Assembly (NCBI GenBank): GCA_030770425.1
Contig: JASJFT010000198.1
Span: 1-64,000 of the forward strand
DNA: 64,000 nucleotides
Reading direction: 5' to 3'
Source: Darksidea phi
Taxonomy: Eukaryota > Ascomycota > Dothideomycetes > Pleosporales > Lentitheciaceae
The notes under the pieces are model-generated. The model was not told where the DNA came from. It made no database searches and saw only the letters and a program-made list of their open reading frames with translations. Of the stretch, positions 1 through 13,300 are shown piece by piece. A program made the translations under genes and the position numbers. Each line of letters begins with the position of its first letter. The stretch's first letter is position 1.

Positions 1-74
1 GAAACCAACGGTGCGACAAACGTTCTATCGGCCCTAACCCGGATCCCGTATAAAGGTACGTACAACGCATAACA
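1..74 (+). repeat. 3' end of a family-B1 LTR, not RIP-mutated
   Basis: Terminal 74 bases of a Gypsy family B1 LTR. It aligns without gaps to the end of the B1 5' LTR at 16281-16354. All 18 differences I count are C-to-T or G-to-A in the other copy, so this is close to the unmutated sequence. It keeps several CA dinucleotides and ends ..cgcataaca, the expected CA terminus that every other LTR here shows as TA. Family A interior follows immediately, so this is the 3' LTR or a solo LTR of an element inserted into A copy 1. The other end lies off the window. Confidence 0.9.
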
Positions 75-3000
75 TAACCCTTATATTATACTACTATAAA
101 GAATTAAAAGATAATATTTAATATAAAATAATCTAAATAGATAGACTATAGACTATATAGAAGATAATTAAATAGACTATTAAAATCGATAATAATCTCT
201 ATCTCTAGAATTTAGAAAAGAAAGAAAAGATTAAATTCTATAAAAAAAAAGAAAGAAGAAAAATACTACGGACTAGAAGTAATAGTTCTAGAGGCTAGTT
301 TAGAGCCTAAGAAGGGGAAATAGAATTTTAAGAAATAAGAACTTTATAAAAAGAGAATATACTTTAAATATAAGAAGTAAGAATATTTAGTAAAAGATTA
401 TAAAATAGATTTAAAGAAAGAGAAACCCTATTATAATTAATATAGTAATAGGAATAGAGTAACTATAATATAAGAATATAATACTATATATTAGACTATT
501 TATATATACGATTAGTATAAGATATACTATAAGATAAAACTAAATACTAGTTACTAACTATAGAAATAACGAGTAGTTATAACTTAGAAGTCTTAGAGAA
601 GAGTTTCGTTCTTATTAGAGTTATAAGAAGAAGTATCTAAGAAAGACTTATCTATAGAAAAAGAAGGTTTTAATAATACTATAAATATATTATTATAAAT
701 AATTAATAATAATAATAAGTCTTTAGAACTAGATAAAAATCTAGTTATAATATATAAGAATACTAGATATCTATAAATAGTATAACTATTAAAAGAAGAT
801 ATAGAACTAGTATAGAACTTTAATATAACTTATACTTAAATTATATAATTTATAAAGAAGATAACTATATCTCTCTTAATATAAGAACTTTATAAAGAAT
901 AGTTAAAATTATATTTAATATATTAACCCTTTAAAGACTTTAAGTAATAAATAAAAAAGAACTTTATTATAATAAATCTTATATCTAACTAGAAAACTTA
1001 GAAGAAGATATAATATATTATAAAAATAGTTAATAAGAAATAACTATAGTATATAATAATTAAATAATAGATTTCTATAAGAATAATCTTTATAAGATAT
1101 AATAATTAAAGATATAAGATTAATCTAGAAAATAACCTATAATATAAAATAAGATATTTAGTATACTTTAAGATCGTATAGATTTTATATATTTAGAAGA
1201 AATATAAACTCTATAATAAAGCTAAATAGAAGAATAACTATTATCTAGTAAAAGATTATAATAAAAGAACTATCTAAGTAGTCTTACTATAGAATATTTA
1301 TAGATAGTAATAATTTAAAAACTAGTAATAAAGAGAATATATATAAATTATATTAAAATTACTTTTATCTTTAAATTATATTCTAGGAAGACTATAGTAT
1401 AAATACCTAGAAAATAAATATCTAAAATATATTTAGACTAAGATTAATATAAAATATTAGTTAAAGAAAATAAGAATTTAAGATATAAAAGAATAAGATT
1501 ATATATACCTCTAAGAAATATACTAAAAAAAAAAATTATTACTTTAATTAATAGTAGAGCTATATAAAACTTTATTAATAAAGAATTTATATAAAAGAAG
1601 AAAATCCCTTAATAAAGGAAAAAATATCTAAGTATTATATATACTATTAAAGGAGAACTCTTTAAAGAATCTATTATATATAAAATCTAAGATAAGCTTA
1701 ACCTATAGAGATAGAAGAAAGAAGATAAAATACTTAATATAATCGAGATATTAGATAATTAGAATATAATCCTAGAAATACTATAGCTATAAGAAGCTAA
1801 TTCTTAAATTTAATAGACTAATTAATAGATATTATTTCTATAATAGAATCTAGGTATAACTTAAGAAGAAAATAATAATATTCTAGAATATTATAAGGAA
1901 TAGAAAGAACTATTTAAGAAATTAAAAGAAAGCTTATCTAAGTACTAGCTATAGGACTATATAATTCTATTATAAAAAGAAAAAATACTAGGATTTAAAC
2001 TAATCTATAAACTAACTAAAGAAGAAGATACTATTATAGTAGAATATTTAGAAAAGAATCTTATAAAGAAATTTATTAGATATTTAAACTTATTTATAGA
2101 ATATCTAGTTTTATTTATATTTAAGAAGAGTATAATAGAACTATAACTATATATTAATTATTAGAAACTTAATAATATTACGATTAAGAATCGATACCTA
2201 TTACTCTTAATTATAAAGATATAGAATTAATTAAAAAAGACTAAATAGTTTATATAATTAGATATTCGAAATATATACTATTAAATTTAAATTAAAAAAG
2301 ATAAAGAATAAAAAATAATATTTAGAACTAAAAAAGAACTATATAAATATTAGGTTATATCTTTTAGACTTATAAATATACCTATAATATTCTAAAAATA
2401 AATTAATAATATATTATAGAACTATCTAGACTAGTTTATAATAGTATACCTTAATAATATTCTTATTTATTTTAAAATAAAAGAAGAATATAAATAATAT
2501 ATATAGAAAGTTCTTTAAGTACTTAAGAAAGTATAACTATATTTCTATTCTTAAAAATATAAATTCTATATATAAGAAATAGAGTTTTTAGAATTTATTA
2601 TAAAACTAGGAGAAATTAAAGTAAATCTAAAATAAATTAAAATAATTAAAGAATAGTCTATACCCTAGAATCTTAAAGAACTATAATCTTTTTTAGAATT
2701 TTATAACTTTTATTAAAAACTAATATTAAAATAGAGTATAATAACGGTACCGCTTACGTAACTTATAAGAAAAGACTAATTCTTTAAATAAAAGAAGAAA
2801 TACTAATAAGTCTTTAAGAAGATTAAAGAATAATTTATTAGAGAATCTATAATTATAATATATAATCTTAAAAAGCTATTAATTATTAAAATAGATATAT
2901 TAGACTATATAATAGAAGTAGTATTACTATAAAAGGATAATAAAGGTAATCTTAGACTAGTATACTACTTCTTATAGAAAATATTATTAGTTAAGCTTAA

Positions 3001-4339
3001 CTATAATATCTATAATAATAAAATATTAGTAATTATTAAAGTTTTAAAAGAATAGAGATCTAATCTATAGGAATTTAAATATCCTATTATAATCTATATA
3101 AACTATAAAAATCTAATAAAATTCCTAAAAAATAAATTATTAATTAGAAGATAAATATAATAGGTATAAATCCTTATAATATATAATATTAGGATTATAT
3201 ATACTAAAGGATTAGAAAATAAATAAATAAATACTCTTAGTAGAAGGTCTAACTATTAAGAAATAGAGAAATCTAGTATAACTATTCTTAAACTATAGAA
3301 GAATAGAATAATTACCTATAACTATCTATAATTAGCTAAAATATAAGAAGTAATATTTAACTAAGAAGAGAATAAATAGATTTAATAGATATATACTACT
3401 ACTATACAAGTAATAAATAAATAAAATAAAATTTAAGAAGTAATTTAAGAAAAGAAGAGAATTATTTATATATTCTAAAGAGTATACTTACTAAAGATAA
3501 TTTAAAAAGAATTTATTAGATAATACTATAAAGTACTAGTATATAAATACTAAGAAGTAAAAAAATTCTTAAATAATTAATAAGAATATATTACTTTCTA
3601 TATATAAGATAACTAGTTACTTAAATTCTTTTAGAATATATAGACTACTATAGAAATAAGTATACTAGATATATACCCTATAAACTATTATAACTAATAG
3701 AAAATATAAAAGATCTATAGAAGATTATAACTATAGACTTTATTATATAACTATCCCGTTCTAAGAAACTAATAATAAAAGTATTCTATAATATTATATT
3801 AATAGTAGTAAATAAATTTATAAAATACGTCTACTTTATCCTATATATAAATAAAAGAAATATAGTAAAATAACTTATCTATACCCTACTAAGATATATA
3901 TTTAGTAAATATAAAATACTAAATAAGATAATATTAGATAGAAATATTAAATTTATAGTAAAGTTCTAGTAAACCCTTATAACTAAACTAGGAATAAAGT
4001 ATAGTATATTAATAGCTTATTATTTATAAATAAACGAACTAACGAAGCGAATAAATTAAATAATAAAATAATATCTTAGATATTATCTAAATTACTATTA
4101 AAATAACTAGATTATACTCTTACTATTAGTCTAATTTATATATAATAGCTTATAATATAGTATAATAAAGATAATACTATTCTTTATAAACTATAAAATT
4201 AAATTAGAAATATATAAGAAATCTAGATAGCTTTAGTCTTATAGCTAAAATAGAAAAGAAATAATAAAGATTATTCTATAAATATATTAATAGCTAAAGA
4301 AAGATATAAAATTTCTCTAGAATAGAATAAATAAGTATT

Positions 4340-5301
4340 TCTTTTTTTTTTCTTTTTTTTTTCTAAGAAAAAGCTATATTACGTAACTATACTATTATAA
4401 AGGAGTTTTTCTACTTAATAATAAACTATATATATCTAAAGACTAGTACTAAAATTTTAACTATATATAAAAAGAGTAGAATACTTAACGTCGACTAGTA
4501 GGTAGTTAATACTAGCTTTATCTAATACGAGCCTTAATATATAGCCTAGAGAAAGAGGATAGAGTATAGAAGAGAAGAACTACTAGAACTAAGAGATATA
4601 AACTAAGAGATATAAACTAAGAGATATAAATAAAAAGATATAAACTAAAAGATATAAACTAAAGAATATAAACTAAGAAAGTAGTACTTATCTACTATAT
4701 TAAATAGCTATATACGAAGATATAAAAGACTATTTATCTAATAATCGAATACTATATACTATATAAAGTATAATAAATCGACTAATCTTCTATAATAAGC
4801 CGAATACTATCTATTAAACTATAATCATTTATATTATCGATATCTCTAAGAAAGTAAAAGGATATTTAAAGAAGAAGCTATAAGAACTAGAATTAGAGAA
4901 TAAAAAGGTAGTAGATCTAGATAATACTAGGATATTACGTCTTCTTATCTTTAATAGTAAGGTTCTTCTCTAGATACTTGGTATAGTATATCTATATTAA
5001 TATAGGAATATAGCTAACTAGTAATATAAACTTAATTCTAGTAAATAATACCTTTATTTATAATTAGAATATAAGACTATAATAGATAATTAGTAATACT
5101 AATCTAGATATCTAATTCTTTAAGTCCTTAGTAGAGTATAGAGGATCCGAATAGCTAGCGAACGCTCTAGTAATTAAGACGGTAATATAGAAGTAAGAGG
5201 AAGAAGAAACTAATAAAGTTTTATACTAGAATTAGAAAAGTTCTCTAATTATTATATAATTAAACTATATAATATTTATCTATAGGTCTCGATCGAGATA
5301 C
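4340..5301. mobile_element. 962-bp insertion with T-tract end and 12-bp target duplication
   Basis: This block interrupts family A copy 1 between integrase and chromodomain and is absent from copies 2 and 3. It is bracketed by the 12-base direct repeat taaataagtatt (4328-4339 and 5302-5313). The left end is a long T-tract (4340-4372), so on the minus strand it would end in a poly(A)-like tail. This fits a non-LTR retrotransposon, a SINE-like element or a retroposed transcript in minus orientation. No reverse transcriptase motif was recognised. A 14-base tandem repeat lies inside, and a coiled-coil-like plus-strand frame can be imagined near 4850-4980. Identity is unknown. Confidence 0.6.
4588..4677. 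repeat. 14-bp tandem repeat, about 6 units
   Basis: Degenerate head-to-tail units of the form aactaagagatata, with several units differing by G-to-A or by one base. They lie inside the 962-bp insertion. The array has no counterpart elsewhere in the window. Confidence 0.8.
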
Positions 5302-5830
5302 TAAATAAGTATTATAATAAAAAGTATAAAAAGAGACCCTTCTTTAAGAAGAAAGAAAAGATATAGTTATTATAAAAAAATATTAAGAATAAGTAACTTA
5401 ATAATAAACTAGGCTATACTAAAATTAAATCTTATAAAAATTAAAAAATAAATTTTACCTATAAACTATTAGTTAAAATTACTATTATAAATAAGAATCT
5501 ATCTTATATTCTATATAAATTTATTAAAAAGAATATTATAAAATACTAAATTAGTAGTATATAAAGTAGATATATATAAAAAAGATTTTAAAGAATAAAA
5601 AGTAAAAGAAATCCTAGATAAGAATATTAGAAATAGAAAAAATTATTATTTAATCTAATAGTAGGGAATAAATAAGAACGGAAAACTATAGAAATAAATC
5701 TAAAAATCTAAAGATAACTTTAATTATTTTAAGAAACTTACGGAGGACTAAAACTATAATTCTAAAGAAAACTAGAAAATAAGATAAGTTTATCTTATAG
5801 TAAGTTTAGAAAGTTAACCTTATCTTTAGT

Positions 5831-6500
5831 AGAGTAAAAGATATTTAATAAACTAAAAGAAATAATATTATTTATAATATTATAAGTAATATCTAAAATA
5901 ATTAAAGAGATCTCTAGATTCTTTTATTACCCTAACTACTAAAGCTTTACCTTTTTCTTATCTAACTCGATCTTTAGTACTTAAGACTATACTATTAACT
6001 TCTTATAAAGAACTATCTTTTATTTCTTTATATAATATACTTATATATAAGTCTCTACTAGCTTATTAAAAAGCTTATTTTAAGTTTTTTAAGTCTTTTT
6101 TAGCTATTATTAAAGTTTCTCTTCTATATAGTTAATAAATCTTATTAATAGTAATAAGTTCTAATACGCGAGTCTTACTACTTAATATAAATAAACCTTT
6201 TAATAGTAAAATACTAGATATATAATAAAAATCTTATATATTAATATAAATATATATCTTATAATATCTACTATCTTTAAATAAAATAATATATAATATT
6301 CCTAACTATAAATAATAATTATAGGGAAATATTTTAAAGCTATAATAAAGAATTTTATTAGTAAAAGTAATATATTCTTAAGTTTTATATAATACTATAA
6401 TAGATAATAATAATCTTTTAAGATAAGATCTTAATACTAATATAGTTAAATACTAAACTTAGAATAATCTCTAAGTTAAAGGTTTAAAGAGAGAAGATAG
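5831..6500 (+). other. Family A 3' region between gag-pol and 3' LTR
   Basis: The region collinear with 23290-23821 in copy 2 and about 53960-54686 in copy 3. In copy 3 the polyprotein frame can be followed a short way past the chromodomain; beyond that I see only a T- and C-rich stretch without recognisable motifs. It ends at a purine-rich tract (gagaagatag) directly before the LTR, the likely polypurine primer site. Confidence 0.7.
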
Positions 6501-6967
6501 TATTATAAATTAAATATATACTATAGAATATTAATAAGAAGAACTACTTAAGATTAAATCTATTACTAGTTCTAATATAGAATATAATAATTATAATTAT
6601 AGTATAAATAATAATTAATATATATAGCTTTATTAGAAAGTTATATAATAGATTTATATCTTAGTAAAGATAGATCTAAAAGTTATATAATAGCTTAGTA
6701 GATTTATTAGAATAGAATTATAAAGTTATAGCTTAGTAGATCTATAGATATAAAGCTAATAGATCTAAGAGAACTAAATTAATATATAATAACTACGAAT
6801 CTTCTAAATAGTCTTCTCCTCTTATAGTTAATTTTAAATCTAGATTAATCCTTATCTATTAATATAATTATACTATTACTTCTTTATTCTAAACTCTTTC
6901 TTTTTTATCTTAAGTATAATTCCTAAACGAGACTAAATAATCTATTAGGCCTAGACTCTATTTAATA
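6501..6967 (+). repeat. 3' LTR of family A copy 1 (A2 type)
   Basis: LTR of 467 bases running from tattataaat to tttaata, which were TG...CA before RIP. The first 100-130 bases match the A2 variant seen at 9862 and 23822, and differ from the A1 variant at 48126. The remainder is common to both variants and contains short agctatag/agatct repeats. Confidence 0.85.
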
Positions 6968-9569
6968 CTTATTATATTTTAATATTTTAATACCTTATAT
7001 AATAGATAGTAACTATATAATAATAATAACTTCTAATTTACTAATAATATATATAGATAGTTAAACGTACTAATAATATTAAATCTCTTATTAATAATAA
7101 TAGTAAGATAATTTATACTAGACTACTTCTTAATTCTCTACTTATTAGTAGTCTCTCTAACTAGATATTTTTATTATTCTTTATTCTATCTATTCCTACT
7201 AGTTTCTTCGTATTTAATTTCTTATACTATTATTTATATTATATCTACTATAGATACTAGCTCTATTTTCTATATTAAATATTCGCTCCCTTTATAGTAT
7301 ACTAAGAAGATTAATTTTTTTATCTATAATAATCCTCTTTATATAAGCTTTTTCTCTAGTCTATATAGATAGTATAACTACCTCTAAATAAAATACCTAT
7401 TCTTATTATATAAGATCTTAGATAGGAATATAATATAGATAACTATTAATAGCTATATAAGAATTCTATTACTACTTATTTCTTCGAATATATCTAATAT
7501 ATAGTTAGTTTTATACTACTAGTTATTATAATTAAGAAGTCCTATTAATAGTACCTCCTACTTATAGCGCTAGGGATACTTTACTATAATATTTAAAAGA
7601 TTTAGAGTATTATACTCGAATAGTCTATTCTACTCTAGTTCCTTTTACTAAAGGTTCTATTAAAGGACTAGGTAAATGATTATTAGTAAAGATATATAGT
7701 TAGTAGATATTAATATAAGAAAGCTAGCTAAGAATAAGAGATAAATATAAGTAGAATACTAGTATTATTATAGGTAATTTTTATACTATAGATAGTAGGT
7801 AGTAGTATTAGTATACTAACTTTTTACTACTATTATTAATCTTCTAATTAGACTCTATAGTTTAGTATTATATATTATTTCTTATCTAGTATCTTAATAT
7901 TTAAAATATTATCTTATTATATTATATATTACTTTATAACTCTATTATTATATATAAGATATAGATATAATACCTCTACTATATATAAACTTCTATTATA
8001 TTTTATATAAACCTTTTAAAGAGACTTCTACTATATAAATCTAAATTAAATATAATATAATAATAAAAATATATTAAAAGTATTTAATAAACTACTATCT
8101 TTTAATAAGATTCTAATAATAATTATAACTAATAGGAACTACTAATCTATATAAAGAAATAATAAAACTTTTAATTATAAAAATATTTCTTATAAAAGTA
8201 GATCTATATAATCTTAACTTCTAGCTTCTACTACTATACTACTAATATTAGAAGCTAATAATATTCTAATAGATAGTAATTATTTAAGTATATTTTATAT
8301 TATATTTATCTATACTTTAATCTTAGATAAAATACTTTTAGTTAAAATAATATAAATATTAATCGATTTTTAAAATTAAAGTATACTAGTTAACTAAATT
8401 AAGACTATTTAAGTAAATCTTAATATAGTTTAAGTAATCTTTAAACTAATTATAAGTATTCTTTAGACTATAGCTAGTCTATTTTTAATAAATAATACTT
8501 ATTAAGAATTATTTAATCTAATTAAGATTAGAAATTCTTCTATACTAGACTTAGTAAAGAGAATCTTAACGATTTAAGCTATAGACTATTAGATTAAAGA
8601 TATTAATAATCTCTTTTAAATTAACTTTATTATTATTAATACCTTTAAGTATACTATATAGATTATAATACTTATTAAGAATAATATATATTATAATCTA
8701 CTAGACTAAGCTATTAATAATAGCGAAGTTATTATATAGTTTTAGCTACTAGATAGTAAAATAGTATTTCTATTTAACTAAGTATATTAGTTATTATAGA
8801 TCCTTATTATAGTAGTCTAGTAAAGACTTAAATTTCTATTATTTAATTAATTTCTCTCTTCTATCTTCTTATTTAAGTATTCTTCCTTTAAGATATTAAA
8901 ACTTAGCTTTATTTATTATATTTTATTCTAAGAGCCCTAAAGAGAGGTATTTTAGTCGAAGTAGTAAGTTATAGAATATATACTTAATTATAAACTTTTA
9001 AAAATTTAAATAATTCTACTATCTTATTATCTTCTTTTTTTATTAGTTTATTAGTTTTTATATTTTTTATATTTATAAAGATTTTATCTCTTATAGTAAA
9101 TCTTAGTACGTCTTTTTACTTCTTATTTATATAGTATTTATCGTATTTAATAGATTATTTAATAATAGCTTTTAGTTATATAATAATATAATCGAACTAG
9201 TTAATAGTATTATTTACTTTAAAGAATTCTTATTATTAGAATAGAAATAGATTTAATAATAACGATTAGTTAGACTTAACCCTAAGTTTTAAATAGAAGC
9301 TATAATTAATAAAGAATAAGAAAATACTAGTTATTTTAGAAATAATATTATTTATAAGAAATTTTATAAGAAGAAGCTATTATATCTAGTTATTCTAATA
9401 GAAATTTATAAATATTTAGAGGTATACTTTAATACTACTATTTACTTACTTAGTCTAACTATTAGTCTTAAAATAAAATAATAAGAAGTATTTTAGTATA
9501 ATCCTAAGTCTTATAGATAATTAGTCCTAAAATTATAATATAAACTAGGTTTCTTAATTAAATAGAATA
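6968..9569. other. Unassigned AT-rich RIP-altered stretch
   Basis: A 2.6-kb region matching none of the elements repeated in this window. It is as depleted in CA and TG as its surroundings, which suggests that it is repeated elsewhere or that RIP spread into it. The plus strand can be read for long runs with only TAA/TAG stops of the kind RIP makes from CAA/CAG, but I recognise no domain, LTR or terminal inverted repeat. It holds one of the very few ATG triplets of the window, near 7676. It may be another transposon or the original target locus. Confidence 0.5.
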
Positions 9570-9861
9570 TATTATAAACTAAATATATACTATAGACTAT
9601 TAGTAAATAAGACTACTAGAGGTCGAGCTAATTATTAACTTTAATAAAGAATACGACGTAGATCTTATAATTAGAGAATAAGAAGTTATATAATAGATCT
9701 ATATCTTAGTAAGAATAGATCTAAGGGTTATATAATAGCTTAGTAGATTTATTAGAATAGAGCTATAGAGCTATAGCTTAGTAGATTTATAGATATAGAG
9801 CTATAGATTTAAAAAAACTAAATTAATATATAATAATTATAAATCTTCTAAATAGTCTTTT
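9570..9861 (+). repeat. Family A LTR (A1 type), interrupted by A copy 2
   Basis: Starts tattataaac and matches the first two-thirds of the A1-type LTRs at 48126 and 54687. It stops at 9861, where the 5' LTR of A copy 2 begins. The remaining third should lie beyond the right edge of the window, after the end of copy 2. It may be a solo LTR or the 5' LTR of a further element. It is the outermost level of the nest at this point. Confidence 0.78.
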
Positions 9862-10314
9862 TATTACGAACTAAATATATACTATAGAATAATAGTAAAA
9901 AGAACTACCTAAGATTAAACCTATTACTAGCTCTAATATAGAATATAATAACTATAACTATAATATAAACGATAATTAGTATAAATAGCTTTATTAAAAG
10001 AGTTATATAATAGATCTATAGATTTATATATCTTAGTAAATATAGATTCTATAAATCTATAGATCTATAAATTAGTAGATCTATAGAGGTATAGAGCTAT
10101 AGATCCTATAGATCTAAGAAAACTAAATTAATATATAATAACTATAAATCTTCTAGATAGTCTTTCTTCTTTATAGTTAATTTAAATCTAGATTAATTCT
10201 TATCTATTAATATAATTAAACTATTACTTTCTTATTCTAATTCTATCTTTTCTATCTCGAGTATAAACCCTAAACGAGGCTAAATAATCTATTAGGTCTA
10301 GACCCCGTTTAATA
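9862..10314 (+). repeat. 5' LTR of family A copy 2 (A2 type)
   Basis: 453 bases from tattacgaac to tttaata. It is the A2 U3 variant, shared with the 3' LTR of copy 1. It is followed by the leader ..tcttaactatctagtagg, which is also found after the 5' LTR of copy 3. Confidence 0.87.
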
Positions 10315-10399
10315 TCTTAACTATCTAGTAGGTAGAAATAGCTAACTATAATAGTAGAAGAAGGAACTTAATAAAACGAAGTAGTATAGTCGCTAACTT

Positions 10400-13300
10400 A
10401 GACCGAACCCTCTAAGATAGAAAGCTATTAGGAATTTAGTTCCCTAGAAGATAGTATAACTATAGAAAACTTTAAAAGAATTATTAAGAATTAGTATATA
10501 TTTAAGAAACGAGAGGATATACTAAAAGTATAAATTATAATATTAATAAAGAAATTAATAAGATATATAAGAAAGCTATTAAAGTTAAAAGAACTAGAAA
10601 AATTTAATAGAACGCGATCTAAACTTAAAGGATTTCTAGCTAATATAGTAATCTATCTTAATCTTAATAAAGTATAACTATCTAATAAGACCTCGAAGGT
10701 ATTATTTATAGTAGTATAGTTTATAGAAAGAGCTATTACTTAGTTTAAGATCTATCTAAACGAAAGACTATAACTTAATAAAATCTATTAGAGTAATAAA
10801 ACTAGAGCTATCTTCTTAAGCTATAAGTACTTTAAGAATAAGCTATATATTATATTTAAAGATATTAACTTAGAGAGACTAGTAGAGTAAAAGATTATAT
10901 ATCTTAAATAGACTAAATCTACTACTATATATATATCTAAGTTTAAATAACTTACTATTAAGACTTAGTAGAAAGAAGTAGTCCTTATATTATACTACTA
11001 TAAAGAACTAAAAGATAATATTTAATATAAAATAATTTAAATAGATAGACTATAAACTATATAAGAAATAATTAAATAGACTATTAGAATTAACGATAAC
11101 CTCTACCTCTAGAACTAAGAAAAGAAAGAAAAAGTTAAATTCTATAAAAAGAAAAAAGAAGAAAAATATTATAAACTAGAACTAATAGTTCTAGAAGCTA
11201 GTTTAGAGCCTAAGAAGGGAAAATAGAACTCTAAGAAATAAAAGCTCTATAAAAAATAAGTATACTTTAAATATAAAAAGTAAAGATACCTAATAAAAGA
11301 CTATAAATTAGATCTAAGAAAAGAAAAACCCTAGTATACTTAGTAGGGTAAAAGGAATAGAGTAGCTATAATATAAGAATATAATACTATATATTAGACG
11401 ACTTATATATATAACTAATATAAGATATACTATAAAACTAAGTTAAATACTAGTTATTAGTTATAGAAATAGTAGGTAACTATAACTTAGAAGTCTTAAA
11501 AAAGAGTTTCGTTCTTACTAGAAGTATAAGAAGAAGTATCTAAGAAAGACTTATTTATAGAGTAAGAAGACTTTAATAATACCCTAAATATACTATTATA
11601 AATAGTTAATAATAGTAATAAGTCCTTAGAATTAAAAGATAAAAATTTAGTTATATTATATAAGAATATTAAATATCTATAAATAATTTAACCCTTTAAG
11701 AAAGAAATAGGACTAGTATTAAAACTTAATATAACTTATACTCGAGTCTTAAGATTTATAAAGAAAACTATAATATCTATAATAATATAAGAGATTTATA
11801 AGGAATAGTCTAGATCTTACCTAATATATCGACTATTTAAAGACTTTAAATAATAGATTAAATAGAAATTTATTATTATAGATCTTATATCTAACTAAGA
11901 AACCTAGAAAGAAATATAGTATATTACGAAAATAGTTAATAAAGAATAACTATAATATATAGTAATTAAATAATAGATTTCTATAAGAACGATCTCTATA
12001 AAATATAATAATTAGAGATATAAGATTAATCTAGAAGATAACCTATAATATAAAATAAAATATCTAGTATATTTTAAGATTATATAAATCTTATATATAT
12101 AGAAAGAATATTAACTCTATAAGAGAGTAAAGTAAAAAAATAACTACTATCTAGTAAAAGACTATAATAAAAGAATTATCTAAGTAATTATACTAAAAGT
12201 AGTATATAGATAGTAATAATTCGAGAATTAGTAATAAAAGAGATATATTAGAATTATACTAGAACTACTTCTACTATTAAACTATATTCTAGAAAGACTA
12301 TAGTATAAATATCTAGAGAATAAATATCTAAAGTATATCTAGACTAAGATTAATATAAAATATTAGCTAAAGAAGATAAGAATTTAGGAAACTAAAGGAT
12401 AGGATTATATCTATATCTAAGAAACCTACTAGAGAAGAATAATTACTACTCTAATTAATAGTAGAGCTATATAAAACTTTATTAATAAGAACTTTATCTA
12501 ATAAAGGAAGATTCCTTAATAAAAGAAATAATACCCTAGTATTATATATATTATTAAAGGAGAATCCTTTATTAAATCTATAATATACGAAACTAAAGGT
12601 AAACTCTATTTATATAAGTAGAAAAAGAAAAATAAGATACTCGATATTATTAAGATATTAGAAGACTAAGATATAATCTTAGAAATACTATAGCTATAAG
12701 AGGCTAACCCCTATATTAAGTAGATAAACTAATAAATAATATTTCTATAAAGGGCTAACGCGATAAAAGAAGAAGATTATAGTATTCTAGAACGTTATAA
12801 AAAGTAGGAAGAATTATTTAAGAAATTAAAAGAAAGTTTATTTTAGTATTAGCCCTAGGATTATATAATCCTACTATAAAAAGAAAAAACTTTAGGATTT
12901 AGACTAATCTATAAGTTAACTAAGAAAGAAGAAAAAATTATAATAAAATATTTTAAAGAGAATCTTATAAAAAGATATATTTAATATTTAAATTTATTTA
13001 TAGAATATCTAGTTCTCTTTATACCTAAGAAAGATACTATAGAACTATAACTATATATTAATTACTAAATACTTAATAATATTATAATTAAGAACTAATA
13101 CTCTCTACCTCTAATATCGAAAATATAGAACTAACTAAGAAAAGCTAAATAGTTTATACGACTAGATATCCGAAATATATACTACTAAATTAGAATTAAG
13201 AAAGATAAAAAATAGAAGATAGCTTTTAGAACTAAGAAAGGACTATATAAATACTAAGTAATACCTTTTAGACTTACTAACGTATCTATAATATTCTAAA

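Larger units (their letters stand above)
75..5830 (+). pseudogene. RIP-inactivated gag-pol of family A, copy 1
   Basis: Remains of one polyprotein. The gag zinc knuckle (CCHC) is at 360-401, with all ligand Cys and His codons now Tyr (tac/tat). The protease motif at 1541-1576 reads as N-S-R-A in place of D-S-G-A. The reverse transcriptase YLDD box at 2447-2458 reads YLNN. RNaseH and integrase follow to about 4330, then an insertion (4340-5301), then the integrase end and a chromodomain remnant near 5600-5756. Frames of the knuckle and protease no longer agree, so this copy also has small indels. There is no ATG and there are many TAA/TAG codons. It cannot encode a protein. Confidence 0.88.
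75..6967 (+). mobile_element. Gypsy chromovirus family A, copy 1 (5'-truncated by window)
   Basis: Interior and 3' LTR of a family A element. It aligns throughout with copy 2 (from about 10979) and copy 3 (from about 49229). After removing the 974 bases of insertion plus duplicated target, the distance from the alignment start to the 3' LTR agrees with copy 3 to within about a dozen bases. It is the most heavily mutated of the three copies, with few CG dinucleotides left. The 5' LTR and start of gag lie off the window, beyond the B1 LTR at 1-74. Confidence 0.9.

Noticed and set aside
4340..4372. T-tract as a transcription terminator or RNA polymerase III stop
   Set aside because: It sits exactly at the edge of an insertion bounded by a 12-bp direct repeat, so a retrotransposition tail explains it better.
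75..6500. Open reading frames of moderate length in several frames
   Set aside because: They have no ATG start and are shadows of the dead polyproteins or of purine-rich runs. Apparent openness comes from loss of TGA and from A/G-rich codons, not from selection.
7676..7690. A rare ATG triplet as a possible gene start
   Set aside because: It is followed almost at once by in-frame TAG/TAA codons; a chance survivor of RIP.
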